IMG/VR virus record: IMGVR_UViG_3300025102_000278
Location: 1-24,476 of that record
DNA: 24,476 nucleotides
Source of the DNA: a virus
Direction: 5' to 3' (one strand)
The position numbers were made by a program, and so were the translations under genes. Each line of letters begins with the position of its first letter. Position 1 is the first letter of the stretch. The notes beneath the pieces were generated by a model. That model saw nothing but the letters and a program-made list of their open reading frames with translations. It was not told where the DNA came from and did no database searches. This document shows, piece by piece, positions 1 through 9,517 of the stretch.

Positions 1-980
1 CGGTCACTATAAATAAATCCATCAGCTTTATCACTTATAATTCTATAACTTTTAGCATCTTTTATAATAGCTGCTAATTTTAATTCTTCTAATCCCATTT
101 TAGAAACATTTAAAAATGTTTGAGCAGCTTTTGTTCTACTTGTTTCTGATCCTTCACCATGAATATATGCATCCATATTTTCATATATTGCATCATTAGG
201 TGTTGAATTTACATAATTTGTACTATTTAAATCAACTACTTTTGCAACATACTTTAATTTAGTAGGATTAGAATCATACATATTTTGTAATGCAGCAAGT
301 GCTTTATTTCTAATTTTAGAACTTGAAGTTCTAGTAGCAACAGTTTCTTTTAAATTATCTAAATAAAACTTACAAGCCGCTCCTTTTCTTTTAGCTGTTT
401 CTAAGTCTTTAGCACATATAGAAAATCCACCAGCTTCAATTGCAAAGATCTTTATTAAATCATAAGGATCTTTTTTAGGATCTAAATACAAAGGATCATT
501 TCCAACCCTTAAAGTAATTTTTGCCCAAAATGTATCATTATTTGGTTTAAGTAATTGAACCTTATTCCAAAATTCTGGATCATCTACAGATACAACATTT
601 TGTGCTAATTCTTTTTCTAATTCAGCAACAGCTGTTCTTATCTGTCTTATTTTAGCTTCTCTTTTATCAGAAGGTAATTGTTTTATTTCAGGAGCAAATT
701 CATTTAATCCCGTTAAATATCTTCTTACACCATTTACATCTAAACATGTAAGTTGTTCTTCATGAAATACATTGTCATATAATGATATTCCATAATTTTC
801 TAATCCCATGTTTTCATTATTTGTAACAAAAGGACGTATTGCAATACTTTGATTTTTTGATTGTTGATATTTTTCAATCATTGTGAAATCCTCCATTGAC
901 ACTTTAGGTTCAACAGTAGGTTCCATAGTTGTAGATTCTGTCATTTTTTCTTTTTTAGTTGTTTTTTTCTTTGCCATCAT
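1..980 (-). CDS. Conserved structural-module protein downstream of MCP (partial)
   Basis: The reading frame stays open from the ATG at 980 to the window edge, giving about 326 residues with the C-terminus missing. A second ATG follows immediately at 977. The N-terminus (MMAKKKTTKKEKM) is very basic and is followed by a Thr/Glu/Pro-rich linker. The rest is a mixed soluble sequence without a motif I recognise. It is the next late gene after the major capsid protein, separated from it by a hairpin terminator, so it may have its own promoter or depend on read-through. In crAss-like phages a conserved uncharacterised structural gene follows the MCP, and position is the only reason to suggest this is its counterpart. 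The function is not known. That it is coding is well supported by its length, A/T-rich codon use like its neighbours and the ATG-GCA start context. Confidence 0.8.
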   Translation of the reverse strand, partial: MMAKKKTTKKEKMTESTTMEPTVEPKVSMEDFTMIEKYQQSKNQSIAIRPFVTNNENMGLENYGISLYDNVFHEEQLTCLDVNGVRRYLTGLNEFAPEIKQLPSDKREAKIRQIRTAVAELEKELAQNVVSVDDPEFWNKVQLLKPNNDTFWAKITLRVGNDPLYLDPKKDPYDLIKIFAIEAGGFSICAKDLETAKRKGAACKFYLDNLKETVATRTSSSKIRNKALAALQNMYDSNPTKLKYVAKVVDLNSTNYVNSTPNDAIYENMDAYIHGEGSETSRTKAAQTFLNVSKMGLEELKLAAIIKDAKSYRIISDKADGFIYSD

Positions 981-1000
981 TAAAAGGTTTTTATGTTATT

Positions 1001-1037
1001 AAATAAAATTTAAAAGAGGGACCTATAAGATCCCTCT
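1001..1037 (-). terminator. Rho-independent terminator after the major capsid gene
   Basis: On the minus strand AGAGGGA (1037-1031) pairs perfectly with TCCCTCT (1021-1015) around a 9-nt loop. It is followed at once by the U-rich run TTTAAATTTTATTT. It lies 17 nt downstream of the MCP stop codon. This is a textbook intrinsic terminator placed so as to end or attenuate the capsid transcript before the next gene. Confidence 0.8.
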
Positions 1038-1053
1038 CTTAAATAGAAATATA

Positions 1054-2688
1054 TTAGAATGAACCACCCGTAGTTGGATTCTTCATAACTATTTTCAATA
1101 CCTTGGTAGGGTCTTTTACCCATATTGCCGGCATGGTTTGAGTCATATAAACTCTATAGCCATTGAATTGTCCAGATGATTGGAATCCTTGAGTTCTTCC
1201 CATATAATCCATAGTTCCATTTTGGTAGAACCATTTTAATTGATTATCCCAATTTAATTTCAACAAGTGAATGTTGTCATTTCCTTGGTCTGTAACATCA
1301 AAGATTATAAATGAATAAGAACTTAAAGGTCTTCCATCAATAAGTGGATTCTCAATATCATTAGTATGTAAGTTGTCAAATGCTGGATTCAATACGAATT
1401 TTACATTTGCTAAGAATGGAATTACAAAAGATGTAAATGAAAATCCATATCCCATATCCATACCTTTACCAGTAACTGCACCAACATTATCAGCATTAAT
1501 TACCCAAGGATTATTTCCACCACTATTGATCATGCTAACATCATCTTTAATAGCTTTATTAATCAATTGCATACCACCAATACCTGTTTGTACAATTAAA
1601 GATCTTTGTGGATCTGGTCCATCTAACTCAACTTTACCTTGATAGAAGTTATAAAGCTCAGCTTTGAACATGTCTAAGTTGAATGAAGACTTATTGTAAA
1701 CTCTTTTAAATGAGTTATCTAATTGTCTCCAAAGACCTACAGATAATCTAATATCATCTGGTCCGTCTTGCTTAACTCTACCTCCACGTCCCCACATTAG
1801 GTACGTTTCAATATCAGTTGCTATCTTAGAAAGATGAGCAGCTTCCATATTAGTAAGGAAAGTTCGTGAAAGATCACCATTGTCAAAAGCACGTCTTACA
1901 TAGTCAGCACCCATAATATCTACCATTGATTCCAATGAAGAAATTGATGGATCCATTCCTTTGTCAAATGATCTCCAAATCTCAGTAACTGGAACAGTAC
2001 CGTCAGCATTCATTCCTCCTTTAAGCATTAAGTCTGCTCTAGAAGAAATAGAATAATGAACATGTGCTTCAGCTCCTCCTACAAAGTTGTAGAATTCACG
2101 GAAACCTGTAGAAGTTGTTAGATCTGAAAATCTTTCACCATACTCACCACGTGCAGAACCTTTCCTAAAGTACTTAGTTCCAGCAGCTAAATAAGTAGTG
2201 CTAAAAGTTGCAGCGTTTGAATTGTTTACCATTTGAACAGTATAAACCCATCCTTCTCCTGCTTCATAAATGTCATCAGCCGTAATGTAAAGTTCAACAC
2301 CATTATACTTATCATAAGTAATGATGTCTCCATGACCGAATGCTCTTTTACTAAGCATAATCTTGAATGTAGTTCCATCTGCCCCTAAATAATCAGCTGC
2401 CGCTTCAATATTTTTGATTATATAAGGTAAATCTTGTGTAACGGGAGTTTGCCACTTATACTCACCACGAGCATTATCCACCATAATTGTATTCTGACCA
2501 CCAAAAGATGCTAATTGATATAAAGGCATTTCTACCTTTTGAGCTTGTGCCCAAATATCAATAGGGCCCATATCCATAGGCTCTGCATCCCCTAACATAT
2601 TTGTTAAGTGATAAGAATCAACATGTGAACTAGCTTTATAGTTCGTATCACGTAGGAAAATCCCATTATTTAAAACTGGAGTTGCCAT
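1054..2688 (-). CDS. Major capsid protein (probable)
   Basis: A 544-aa protein, near or slightly above the usual size of crAss-like major capsid proteins (about 500 aa). It begins MATPVLNNGIFLRD and has no signal or membrane segment. It contains many aromatic and Gly-rich beta-type stretches, as expected of an HK97-fold capsid subunit, though I cannot see a diagnostic motif. Context is the main evidence: it follows TerL, portal and an acidic scaffold/cargo-like protein in transcription order, and a strong terminator follows it. Its G/C-ending codons are somewhat more frequent than in neighbouring late genes, as often seen in the most highly expressed virion gene. The start is supported by the late-gene context AATTATGGC. 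Alternatives would be another abundant virion protein. No separate scaffold-like delta domain or protease is visible. Confidence 0.75.
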   Translation of the reverse strand: MATPVLNNGIFLRDTNYKASSHVDSYHLTNMLGDAEPMDMGPIDIWAQAQKVEMPLYQLASFGGQNTIMVDNARGEYKWQTPVTQDLPYIIKNIEAAADYLGADGTTFKIMLSKRAFGHGDIITYDKYNGVELYITADDIYEAGEGWVYTVQMVNNSNAATFSTTYLAAGTKYFRKGSARGEYGERFSDLTTSTGFREFYNFVGGAEAHVHYSISSRADLMLKGGMNADGTVPVTEIWRSFDKGMDPSISSLESMVDIMGADYVRRAFDNGDLSRTFLTNMEAAHLSKIATDIETYLMWGRGGRVKQDGPDDIRLSVGLWRQLDNSFKRVYNKSSFNLDMFKAELYNFYQGKVELDGPDPQRSLIVQTGIGGMQLINKAIKDDVSMINSGGNNPWVINADNVGAVTGKGMDMGYGFSFTSFVIPFLANVKFVLNPAFDNLHTNDIENPLIDGRPLSSYSFIIFDVTDQGNDNIHLLKLNWDNQLKWFYQNGTMDYMGRTQGFQSSGQFNGYRVYMTQTMPAIWVKDPTKVLKIVMKNPTTGGSF

Positions 2689-2729
2689 AATTTAATTCTT
2701 TTTTTATTTGTTAAACATTAATTAATATA

Positions 2730-4037
2730 TTAAAACCTTTTAAATATATTTTTATTTCTTGGTAGTTTTCTTGAAGTCCTACCTTTACTTTCTTCTTTAA
2801 CTGCTGCAGCACTATTTCCTTTTTGTGACTGAGCTGTTTTAAGTTTTCTAACTGTTTTTTCAACAGCTTTAGTTTCTCCTTTTTCCATTATCTTAGCTTT
2901 ATATCCTTTAGGATCTGCTAGTAACCATAATGCTTCTGCTATTATGGGATAATTTGGTTCTACAAATTGGTACTTCTCTAAAAGATGTCCCAATAAATTT
3001 GTATTCTTACCACTTATTGAAGGGTAAGCTGGATTAACAAGTCCATTATATAATAATGATTGAGTCTTTTTATCTATTTTAGTTTCTCCTACTTGTCCTC
3101 CTTTTAAAGTCTCATATACATTATTCATGTAATTTTCTGAAGCTTGTTGTTGTTGTTTCTTTTTCATTTCTTGCTCTTCCAATCTTTTAGCAACAACCTT
3201 CTCTTGCATCTTATCTAACTTTGGTTTAAATTTACTAGCTTGTGTTTCAAGCTTACCTAAATCTTTCCAAATTTCTATTTCTTCTGCAATTTCTTCTGCA
3301 TTACCATAACCAGTTGCGCCTAAGTATTCTCTAATTATACGCTCTTGATCATCTTCTTTTTTTACATCCAGTTCTTTAACTTCTTCTGTTCTTGATAAAG
3401 CTCCAAATAAACCTTTTAAATCTTTACCTCCATCTGCAACATATCTTGCTGCTATCTGTAGTTCTTCTGGTAAACTATTAAAAAACTGTTTAGGAGTTTC
3501 GCGTCTAACTGTATTTGCTTGCTCCTCTAAATTAGCTGCTATTAATTCTTCCCAATCTTTAGCACTATATTCATCCAGTTCTTTTTCATCATCAAAAGGA
3601 ATTATTTTTTCTTCTTTAATTAGTTTAGAAAATACATCACTAATTCCTTCTATTTTTTTTCTACCTCTTTTAGGAGATTCTTCTGTACTTGTTTCTTCTC
3701 CATCTCCTTCAACTAAACCTAAAACTTTATCAACATCTATTTCATCTTTAGAAGTTTCTTTAGGTTGTTGTTTTTTAGGCTCTTCTACTTTTTCATCAGT
3801 AGTTTCTTTTTCAGTTTCTTCTTTTACTTCTTCTTTTACTTCTTCCTTTTTATTTTCATTATATAGAAAACTTGTATCAACATCTGGTTTTCTACTGAAT
3901 AAATTTGGTTTCTTTTCAGTTTCTTCTGGAAGAGTTATTGATTCCCCACCAGGAGCTGCATTAAATATATCATCAAGATTAACATCTACTTGTTCAACCT
4001 TAGTTTCAACTGTTTTGGTTTCTTTACTTTCAGCCAT
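2730..4037 (-). CDS. Acidic low-complexity protein between portal and MCP (scaffold/cargo candidate)
   Basis: A 435-aa protein. Residues 1 to about 130 are low-complexity and dominated by Glu, Lys and Thr, for example the runs EEVKEEVKEETEKE and EEPKKQQPKE. Residues 135-370 are a more ordered helical region (GISDVFSKLIKEEKIIPFDD and onward) with a Gln/Lys coiled-coil stretch near 285-305. The C-terminus is basic (GRTSRKLPRNKNIFKRF). A gene at this place, between portal and MCP, in tailed phages is usually a scaffold. In crAss-like phages the corresponding gene is a structural or cargo protein that travels in the capsid. The sequence does not decide between the two. The start at 4037 carries the AATTATGGC context and is preceded by an A/T-rich promoter-like block. 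Confidence 0.7.
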   Translation of the reverse strand: MAESKETKTVETKVEQVDVNLDDIFNAAPGGESITLPEETEKKPNLFSRKPDVDTSFLYNENKKEEVKEEVKEETEKETTDEKVEEPKKQQPKETSKDEIDVDKVLGLVEGDGEETSTEESPKRGRKKIEGISDVFSKLIKEEKIIPFDDEKELDEYSAKDWEELIAANLEEQANTVRRETPKQFFNSLPEELQIAARYVADGGKDLKGLFGALSRTEEVKELDVKKEDDQERIIREYLGATGYGNAEEIAEEIEIWKDLGKLETQASKFKPKLDKMQEKVVAKRLEEQEMKKKQQQQASENYMNNVYETLKGGQVGETKIDKKTQSLLYNGLVNPAYPSISGKNTNLLGHLLEKYQFVEPNYPIIAEALWLLADPKGYKAKIMEKGETKAVEKTVRKLKTAQSQKGNSAAAVKEESKGRTSRKLPRNKNIFKRF

Positions 4038-4143
4038 AATTATTTTGGTTTTTAATGGTTATATATATAATATACAAAAGTTTTGTCACTAAACCTTAAA
4101 AATTTTTTTCAAATTTAAAATTTATGTTAGTATATAGCTAACA
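4038..4143 (-). promoter_or_regulatory. Candidate late promoter upstream of the acidic protein
   Basis: The 106-nt gap between portal and the acidic gene holds, on the minus strand, CTTTTGTATATTATATATAT (4080-4061). Its plus-strand core ATATATATAATATAC (15 nt) occurs again immediately upstream of the first late gene at 18942. A TTTG followed by an A/T block is loosely similar to the Bacteroidota TTTG / TAnnTTTG promoter, but it could equally be a phage-specific late promoter. The repeat of a 15-mer in two intergenic positions is direct observation. The promoter role is inference. Confidence 0.35.
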
Positions 4144-6915
4144 CTATTTTTTACTATCCTTTGTATTCTTTTTTGCTTTACTTTGCACATCATATTTGTT
4201 TTTATTTTCACGTGCAATTTGTAAATTTTTGTTAGCAATATCCCTTTGTGTTGCTAGTTTTTCCCTATCAACAGTAAGTTTTGCTTGATCTGTAGCATTT
4301 CTTTGAGCAGATTCTTCTCTTTTAAAGTTCATTTGCTCTCTATACTCATCTCTTTTACGCATATCTTGCATTGCATCTTTAAAATCACCTTGTTGATTTT
4401 GATCCATATCAACTTGACCACTAAAGCTTGCACCTCTTATTTCAGCAACCATAATATCCTTCTGTCTTTCTTTTTCATTTTCTTGTGATTGGAAATCACG
4501 TTCAGCTTGTTTTTCTTGAGCTTGTGCTTGAAGTTGTTGTTGTTGCATGTCTTGCTGTTGCTTCTGTTGTTGCTGCTGTTGCTGTTGTTGTTTAGCTTCA
4601 GCTTCTTTAAGTATATCACTTACTTCAGCAATAGATTCAGCTTTAACAATATTTCCAAGATCATATATAGTAGCACCTGTAGTATTGTTAGTCATTGCCA
4701 TTTGTTTAAGTTGATCTAATATAGCTCTGTGATTTGTTTTAGTTGTACAGAAAACATTAAAGTCTCTTAATAATAGATCAGTACCATTCATTTGAAAATT
4801 GACTTTTTCTGCTTCACTAGATATATAGTTTAATCTAATATTAGGATTAGTACTATGATAGTATTGTGAAAGATCAGTTCTCATTTGATGCACTCTTGGC
4901 ATAAGATGATCTGAATGTTGAATAAAATACATTTCAGTTTGAGAAAAAGATTGTTGCATTGCTTGTGTAACACCAGTTGCTGTTTGTTGTGCCACAGGAG
5001 CTCCCATTCTTTGTTGATTAATACCAATAGCTTCAAATGCTTGTTGTTTAAAATGATTAGCTAATTGTATTCTAGACATTATTCTATTTGTTTGTTCTAA
5101 GTTTAATGTTTGATAATGATTAAAATTTGTAGCATTTTCTGTATTAGTAATAGAAGTATCTAATGGTAACATACCAAAATCCTTCATTGCTACATATGCT
5201 TTTGCCATATTATTCTTACCCCAGTCTTCTCCCATTGAATGACGTGGTAATGCATTTTGATCAAACATGATAACAGTACCAAGTTCATCTACAAGTATAT
5301 CAGCTATTTGATTATTTACCATATTATAACCAACTTGATATGCTTTCATAAGATCTACTAATGAAGTTGATTTAGTATTTCTATCTGAAAATACTCTTCC
5401 TTCTACTGGTAACTTGCAACCATATAAAGAATTTTCTCCTTTAAATTGAAATTGTATTCTTCCTGGTTTAGTTTCATTAATACCAATATATATTGGATTT
5501 AATTCAGTTGATGATTGTCTCCATGTAGCTGGCATATTAGGTCCAATTTTAACTCCTCCCCATACTTCATTAATCCATATCCAATCTACATGTTCTCCAA
5601 AAGCAAGATTATCTTTTGTTTTATCTTTAAATAATTGTGTGTTATAGATTGGTTTATCTGTAAGCTCAAAAGTTTCATCAACAACCTTTTGTACAACATC
5701 ACCATTTTCTAAAACTCTTGTTAAATGTCCAACTTTTCTTTGAGTCTTCCAATAAATTGTAGATACTCTAAGCATATTTCGTTCTCCCCATTGATACATA
5801 TCCTCACCATTGCTTAGTATAAACTTTACAATATCATCACCAGCACCAGAATTATTTTGCCAATTACTAACAAATTGTCTGTAACCTAATGAAGGCATAT
5901 TAGTATTCCATTTATGAGATTTAGTTGGATCATAAAATGTACCATCATTTTGATACCCCATTGTAGCATATTTAACATCTTTTGCAGGATATATTTTCTG
6001 AAGAGATCTTAATTGTTTTTCTGTCATAAGATATCCATAGGCATCTACAACATCTGAAACAGTCATCATTTCACATTTACCTACATAATTAGAATCTGAT
6101 ATATATCTTGAATTAGGAGACTTTTGATAGAATGTTAATACAGGATTCCATAATTCTACTTCATAATCATCTTCCATCATTCTGAAATGCCAAAATTCTC
6201 TGTCACAAATAAGCATATCTTTAAAACCTCTTTCTTCTAATTCTTGCATTTTAAATCTTTCTTCATCAACAATCATTTGATGTGTTGCCCATTCTTCAAC
6301 TAAACTTCTATAATCTTTAGTAAAAAAGTCTTCTATTTCAGGTAATGTTTTTAATTGTTGAGGATCTAATTTTTGTTGAGCTTCTTCTGAATTAGGATCC
6401 ATACCCATTTTAATCATTTCTAATAACATCTTTCCTTTTGCATCAGCTAATAGATTTTCTTCAATCATTTTTCTTTTATGCTCAAGCATTTCATTGTAAG
6501 AAAGATCATCAACAGCTCTGAATTGAACTCTAGAAAATCTTTTGGAAAATTCTCCTGTAAGAACATTTACAACATTTGGTATAATAGGATAAAATTTAAG
6601 TTCTAATGCAGATTCATCTGACTTAGTTAAAACCTCCATAAGATCTTTATAGTCATTATCTTCTTCAACTATATAATCAGTTTTATCAATAATACCTTTT
6701 GCAAGCTTATAGTTTTTGAGAATTTTTCTTGCATTATGTTTAAGGTATTCCATTCCTTGTAACTCTAACCAATCCAAATTCCAAGCAGCCCAATCATCAT
6801 CTTTTTTCTTAGCTGATAAAAATTGTATAGGTTGTGTAAGACTTGATGAAGCTGGATAGTCACCACTATCAACCTTTGCACCTTTCTTCATTTGTAAAGC
6901 ATTAAGTACTCTCAT
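4144..6915 (-). CDS. Portal protein (probable), polyglutamine C-terminal region
   Basis: A 923-aa protein immediately downstream of TerL, the standard place of a portal gene. It is long for a portal but matches the 800-900-aa size class of crAss-like portals. The N-terminal two thirds is an ordered mixed sequence rich in Trp and Tyr. Residues from about 765 on turn into a long helical, highly charged tail containing a polyglutamine tract (around residues 770-795, interrupted by M, L and A) and then Lys/Arg/Glu/Gln-rich coiled coil ending KKNTKDSKK. The Gln tract is encoded by mixed CAA/CAG codons rather than a pure trinucleotide repeat. The protein would form the dodecameric ring at the packaging vertex, with the tail probably pointing into the capsid. 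No alternative assignment seems better. Short open frames overlapping the tract on the other strand are artefacts of it. Confidence 0.8.
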   Translation of the reverse strand: MRVLNALQMKKGAKVDSGDYPASSSLTQPIQFLSAKKKDDDWAAWNLDWLELQGMEYLKHNARKILKNYKLAKGIIDKTDYIVEEDNDYKDLMEVLTKSDESALELKFYPIIPNVVNVLTGEFSKRFSRVQFRAVDDLSYNEMLEHKRKMIEENLLADAKGKMLLEMIKMGMDPNSEEAQQKLDPQQLKTLPEIEDFFTKDYRSLVEEWATHQMIVDEERFKMQELEERGFKDMLICDREFWHFRMMEDDYEVELWNPVLTFYQKSPNSRYISDSNYVGKCEMMTVSDVVDAYGYLMTEKQLRSLQKIYPAKDVKYATMGYQNDGTFYDPTKSHKWNTNMPSLGYRQFVSNWQNNSGAGDDIVKFILSNGEDMYQWGERNMLRVSTIYWKTQRKVGHLTRVLENGDVVQKVVDETFELTDKPIYNTQLFKDKTKDNLAFGEHVDWIWINEVWGGVKIGPNMPATWRQSSTELNPIYIGINETKPGRIQFQFKGENSLYGCKLPVEGRVFSDRNTKSTSLVDLMKAYQVGYNMVNNQIADILVDELGTVIMFDQNALPRHSMGEDWGKNNMAKAYVAMKDFGMLPLDTSITNTENATNFNHYQTLNLEQTNRIMSRIQLANHFKQQAFEAIGINQQRMGAPVAQQTATGVTQAMQQSFSQTEMYFIQHSDHLMPRVHQMRTDLSQYYHSTNPNIRLNYISSEAEKVNFQMNGTDLLLRDFNVFCTTKTNHRAILDQLKQMAMTNNTTGATIYDLGNIVKAESIAEVSDILKEAEAKQQQQQQQQQKQQQDMQQQQLQAQAQEKQAERDFQSQENEKERQKDIMVAEIRGASFSGQVDMDQNQQGDFKDAMQDMRKRDEYREQMNFKREESAQRNATDQAKLTVDREKLATQRDIANKNLQIARENKNKYDVQSKAKKNTKDSKK

Positions 6916-6919
6916 ATCA

Positions 6920-7021
6920 TTATTTCTTTATAGTATAGGTGATAACAGCATTTTCAAATGTGCTATTAGTTTTCCAAGATGGAATATTTGCGGTTGATGT
7001 AGTTGTCCAGTAATTATTCAT
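6920..7021 (-). CDS. 33-aa mini-ORF between TerL and portal
   Basis: The ATG directly abuts the TerL stop codon (TAAATG) and the frame closes with TAA 4 nt before the portal ATG. The predicted peptide is 33 aa (begins MNNYWTTTSTANIPSWKTN, ends YTIKK), with two Trp and many Thr/Asn. The exact fit of the frame into the 106-nt gap with no spare bases is the main support. Alternatively it is a short translated spacer that keeps ribosomes coupled from TerL to portal. I do not recognise the sequence. Confidence 0.45.
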   Translation of the reverse strand: MNNYWTTTSTANIPSWKTNSTFENAVITYTIKK

Positions 7022-9211
7022 TTATTTAATATTTTTAAATGCAGACTTCTTAAATTTAGTAGATCCAAGTCTTTTTTTTCTAGCTAAATTTTTAAAAGGC
7101 CTCATAGATAATTTATACAAATTTTGTGATTTTTCCAAGTTATCTCTTGACATATCTTCTTCTTTATGCTTAATATAGCCTCTATTAGACTGTTGTATCC
7201 TAGCAAATGCAATTAATGCAGAAAATGCTACAAGTCTATCCACGTTTAATCCAGGGAAGTATTGCATCATTTCTGTTAATAACATTTTGTCTGGAATTCT
7301 TTCAACTCCTAAATTTGTTTTTAATACATTTCCATGCTCATCTGTATCTTGATTTATCTCTTCTCTAACAAACTCAATAGCATAAGATATTAGATGACTT
7401 TTAAATAGTGTACCAGTATTTTTCCAACCATATTCTTGAAAAACATTTTGATTAGATCCTAAGTCTTTTAAAAATACTATCTGTTGTTTTGGTACTAAAT
7501 ATTTTTGTTTCTTTTTAGATATCATGTATTGGATAAAAAGAGATATATTATTCTCAACTAATGTCCAAGCATTATACCATTCAATAATTAATTCTAATTG
7601 TTCATGTGTTTTGTTTATATCATCATATCTACCACACCAAGATGCTACAATTTTATCACCTTCTATAAATGCTTCAGGTTGATCTTTACTTTGTCTAGTT
7701 ACTTCAATAGGATTTTTATAAACAAATATACTACATAAAGAATCTGATGTAGTTGTTTTACCTTCTGATACAGGGTCAATAGAAGCATAGTACATACCAA
7801 ATGAAGGATTTTTAACAGGCTTCTCCCAAACTACTAATACTCCAGATTTATCTTCTAATTTTTTATTAACAGGGAAATTAAAAATAGGTAGCTTATTAGA
7901 CTTACTAGCTTTAATACTATTAGATGTTCTTTCTAATTTTACAAATTCATATGCATATTCTTTTTCTTCAATTCTTTTAAGTTGTCTTGATATTATAGCT
8001 TGTGGAAATATTGCTTCTTTTCTATATGCAAAAGCTTCTGCAATATCTATTGGTTTTTGTGATATTCTTAATTGATATTGTTCTGGGTTTAAATCTTTTT
8101 TCCATTGTGCTCTTTCTTCTTTTATAGCATTGAGAGCTTGCTCAACTAATGAATTTCCGTACTTATCTATATGAGGAGGCATAGACCATTGTTCAGGAAT
8201 AAATAAACCTGCTTTACCTATAGTTCCTTTTTCATCCATTAAGTTTGTTTCTACTGCATATATATCATTTCCTTCTGGATTTAATATCATTTGTTTTAAT
8301 GGATTACATTGATCAAGATCACCAACAGAACCAGCTGCAATAAACATACCAGTAGTTATCATACCTGATGTCATTGCAGGTCTAATATACTCAAATGTTT
8401 GATCCATTTTAGGAGCAATACCAGCCTCTTCATGAAAGAAATAAGTACAAGGTCCACCAACACCAGTTGTTGGATTTTTTTCAAAAGAAGCACCTTGAAT
8501 TTTTGACATTAAACCTTTATGTGTTTTTCTATTGTTAACTCTAACTTCAATTTTTTGTTCCCATAATAATACTTTAGCTGGATTAGTAGGTCTATACCAA
8601 GCAGTATGTTCATTGAGAAATGTTTTATATTCTTCTAAAAATTTCCAAGATCCTTTATCATTTATGTAATCTTTAAGTGATGCACCTATTTTACATATAG
8701 ATCCTTCTTCAAACCAAAATTGATTTAATACTTTAGCCATATGAAAATAAGAAGAAGCTATCTGACGTTTTTTAAGAATAGCTACATGTCTATAATGTAA
8801 TTCTGCAAGTAATTCATATAAAGCCATATGATACTGTGCATCCCTTACTTTAGCAAATCCGTACTTTTTTTCTTCTTTATCAAAGATTGGTAAGAAATTT
8901 AACCACATATAATAATCTCTTGTAAGATAAAATATATTTTTCTCACCATAATATAAAACACCTTCTTGACATTTTTCTTTTTCAGAATTCCAATACTTTA
9001 TATAATCTTTAGATCTAAAAGGTTTATTACAATAATAACCTTGAGTATTAAATATTCTAGCTTGTTCATTAAAAAGAAGGGCAGTTTCATCAAACTGATA
9101 CTGCCCTGGCTCTTTAAAAAGTGTTAAAATAAAATTTACAAAGTCTTCTTTTTCTTTAAATTCTTTGTAGTCCCATTCACCATTTTTATATGTAGGAACT
9201 TTTTTATACAT
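7022..9211 (-). CDS. terL: Terminase large subunit (DNA-packaging ATPase/nuclease)
   Basis: A 729-aa protein with the two-domain layout of tailed-phage terminases. The ATPase half shows a degenerate Walker A (KKRQIASSYF, residues 147-156), Walker B with catalytic Glu (TYFFHEEAG, 256-264) and a motif-III-like GSVGDLD (294-300). The nuclease half has the RNase H-like first acidic motif IDPVSEGKTTTSD (478-490), an acidic VENN (552-555) and a late Asp in NVDRL (656-660). It translocates DNA through the portal into the procapsid and cuts concatemers. The size and motif spelling suit crAss-like TerL. The start overlaps the GroES gene by 8 nt, implying translational coupling. No small terminase subunit is recognisable nearby, as is usual for this phage group. 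Confidence 0.92.
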   Translation of the reverse strand: MYKKVPTYKNGEWDYKEFKEKEDFVNFILTLFKEPGQYQFDETALLFNEQARIFNTQGYYCNKPFRSKDYIKYWNSEKEKCQEGVLYYGEKNIFYLTRDYYMWLNFLPIFDKEEKKYGFAKVRDAQYHMALYELLAELHYRHVAILKKRQIASSYFHMAKVLNQFWFEEGSICKIGASLKDYINDKGSWKFLEEYKTFLNEHTAWYRPTNPAKVLLWEQKIEVRVNNRKTHKGLMSKIQGASFEKNPTTGVGGPCTYFFHEEAGIAPKMDQTFEYIRPAMTSGMITTGMFIAAGSVGDLDQCNPLKQMILNPEGNDIYAVETNLMDEKGTIGKAGLFIPEQWSMPPHIDKYGNSLVEQALNAIKEERAQWKKDLNPEQYQLRISQKPIDIAEAFAYRKEAIFPQAIISRQLKRIEEKEYAYEFVKLERTSNSIKASKSNKLPIFNFPVNKKLEDKSGVLVVWEKPVKNPSFGMYYASIDPVSEGKTTTSDSLCSIFVYKNPIEVTRQSKDQPEAFIEGDKIVASWCGRYDDINKTHEQLELIIEWYNAWTLVENNISLFIQYMISKKKQKYLVPKQQIVFLKDLGSNQNVFQEYGWKNTGTLFKSHLISYAIEFVREEINQDTDEHGNVLKTNLGVERIPDKMLLTEMMQYFPGLNVDRLVAFSALIAFARIQQSNRGYIKHKEEDMSRDNLEKSQNLYKLSMRPFKNLARKKRLGSTKFKKSAFKNIK

Positions 9212-9506
9212 CTTCTAATTTACAAACTATTGCATCCTGAGTTAATAAAATATGACGTTCTCCATTGTGAATAAATTCTTTATCATCAACTGACATATTA
9301 ATAATCCATTGTACAAAATCTCCAATTTGAAGATCATCAAATACTTCTGGACCTCTTGCAACAATAGTACCTTGAGGTTTTTGTTGAACTTGAGAATCAG
9401 GAAGAATAATTCCTGAATTAGTTTGTTCTACCTTTTCAACTGGTTTTACTAATATTCTTTTACCAATAGGTATTACTTTATAGTTTTTAACATTTTCTTT
9501 TATCAT
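9204..9506 (-). CDS. Phage GroES-type co-chaperonin
   Basis: A 100-aa protein that aligns by eye with GroES along its full length. It has a beta-strand GKRILVKPVEKVE, a mobile-loop segment QTNSGIILPDSQVQ (the SGIIL corresponds to the GroEL-contacting GGIVL), GTIVARGPEVFDDLQIGDFV (matching GEVLAVG...VKVGDIV), and a C-terminal strand HILLTQDAIVCKLE matching VLIMSESDILAIVE. GroES caps the GroEL cavity. Phage versions such as T4 gp31 replace host GroES to allow folding of the capsid protein. It sits between a 172-aa gene and TerL in the packaging/capsid operon, which fits that job. The roof-loop region is shortened or altered around WIINMSVDDKEF. No GroEL gene is in this window, so it would work with the host chaperonin. 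Confidence 0.88.
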   Translation of the reverse strand: MIKENVKNYKVIPIGKRILVKPVEKVEQTNSGIILPDSQVQQKPQGTIVARGPEVFDDLQIGDFVQWIINMSVDDKEFIHNGERHILLTQDAIVCKLEDV

Positions 9507-9517
9507 AGTTTTAAAAT

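Noticed and set aside
4437-4719. Open frames on both strands over the portal C-terminus
   Set aside because: They arise from the polyglutamine tract (CAA/CAG repeats), which reads as poly-Leu or poly-Asn/Ser in other phases.
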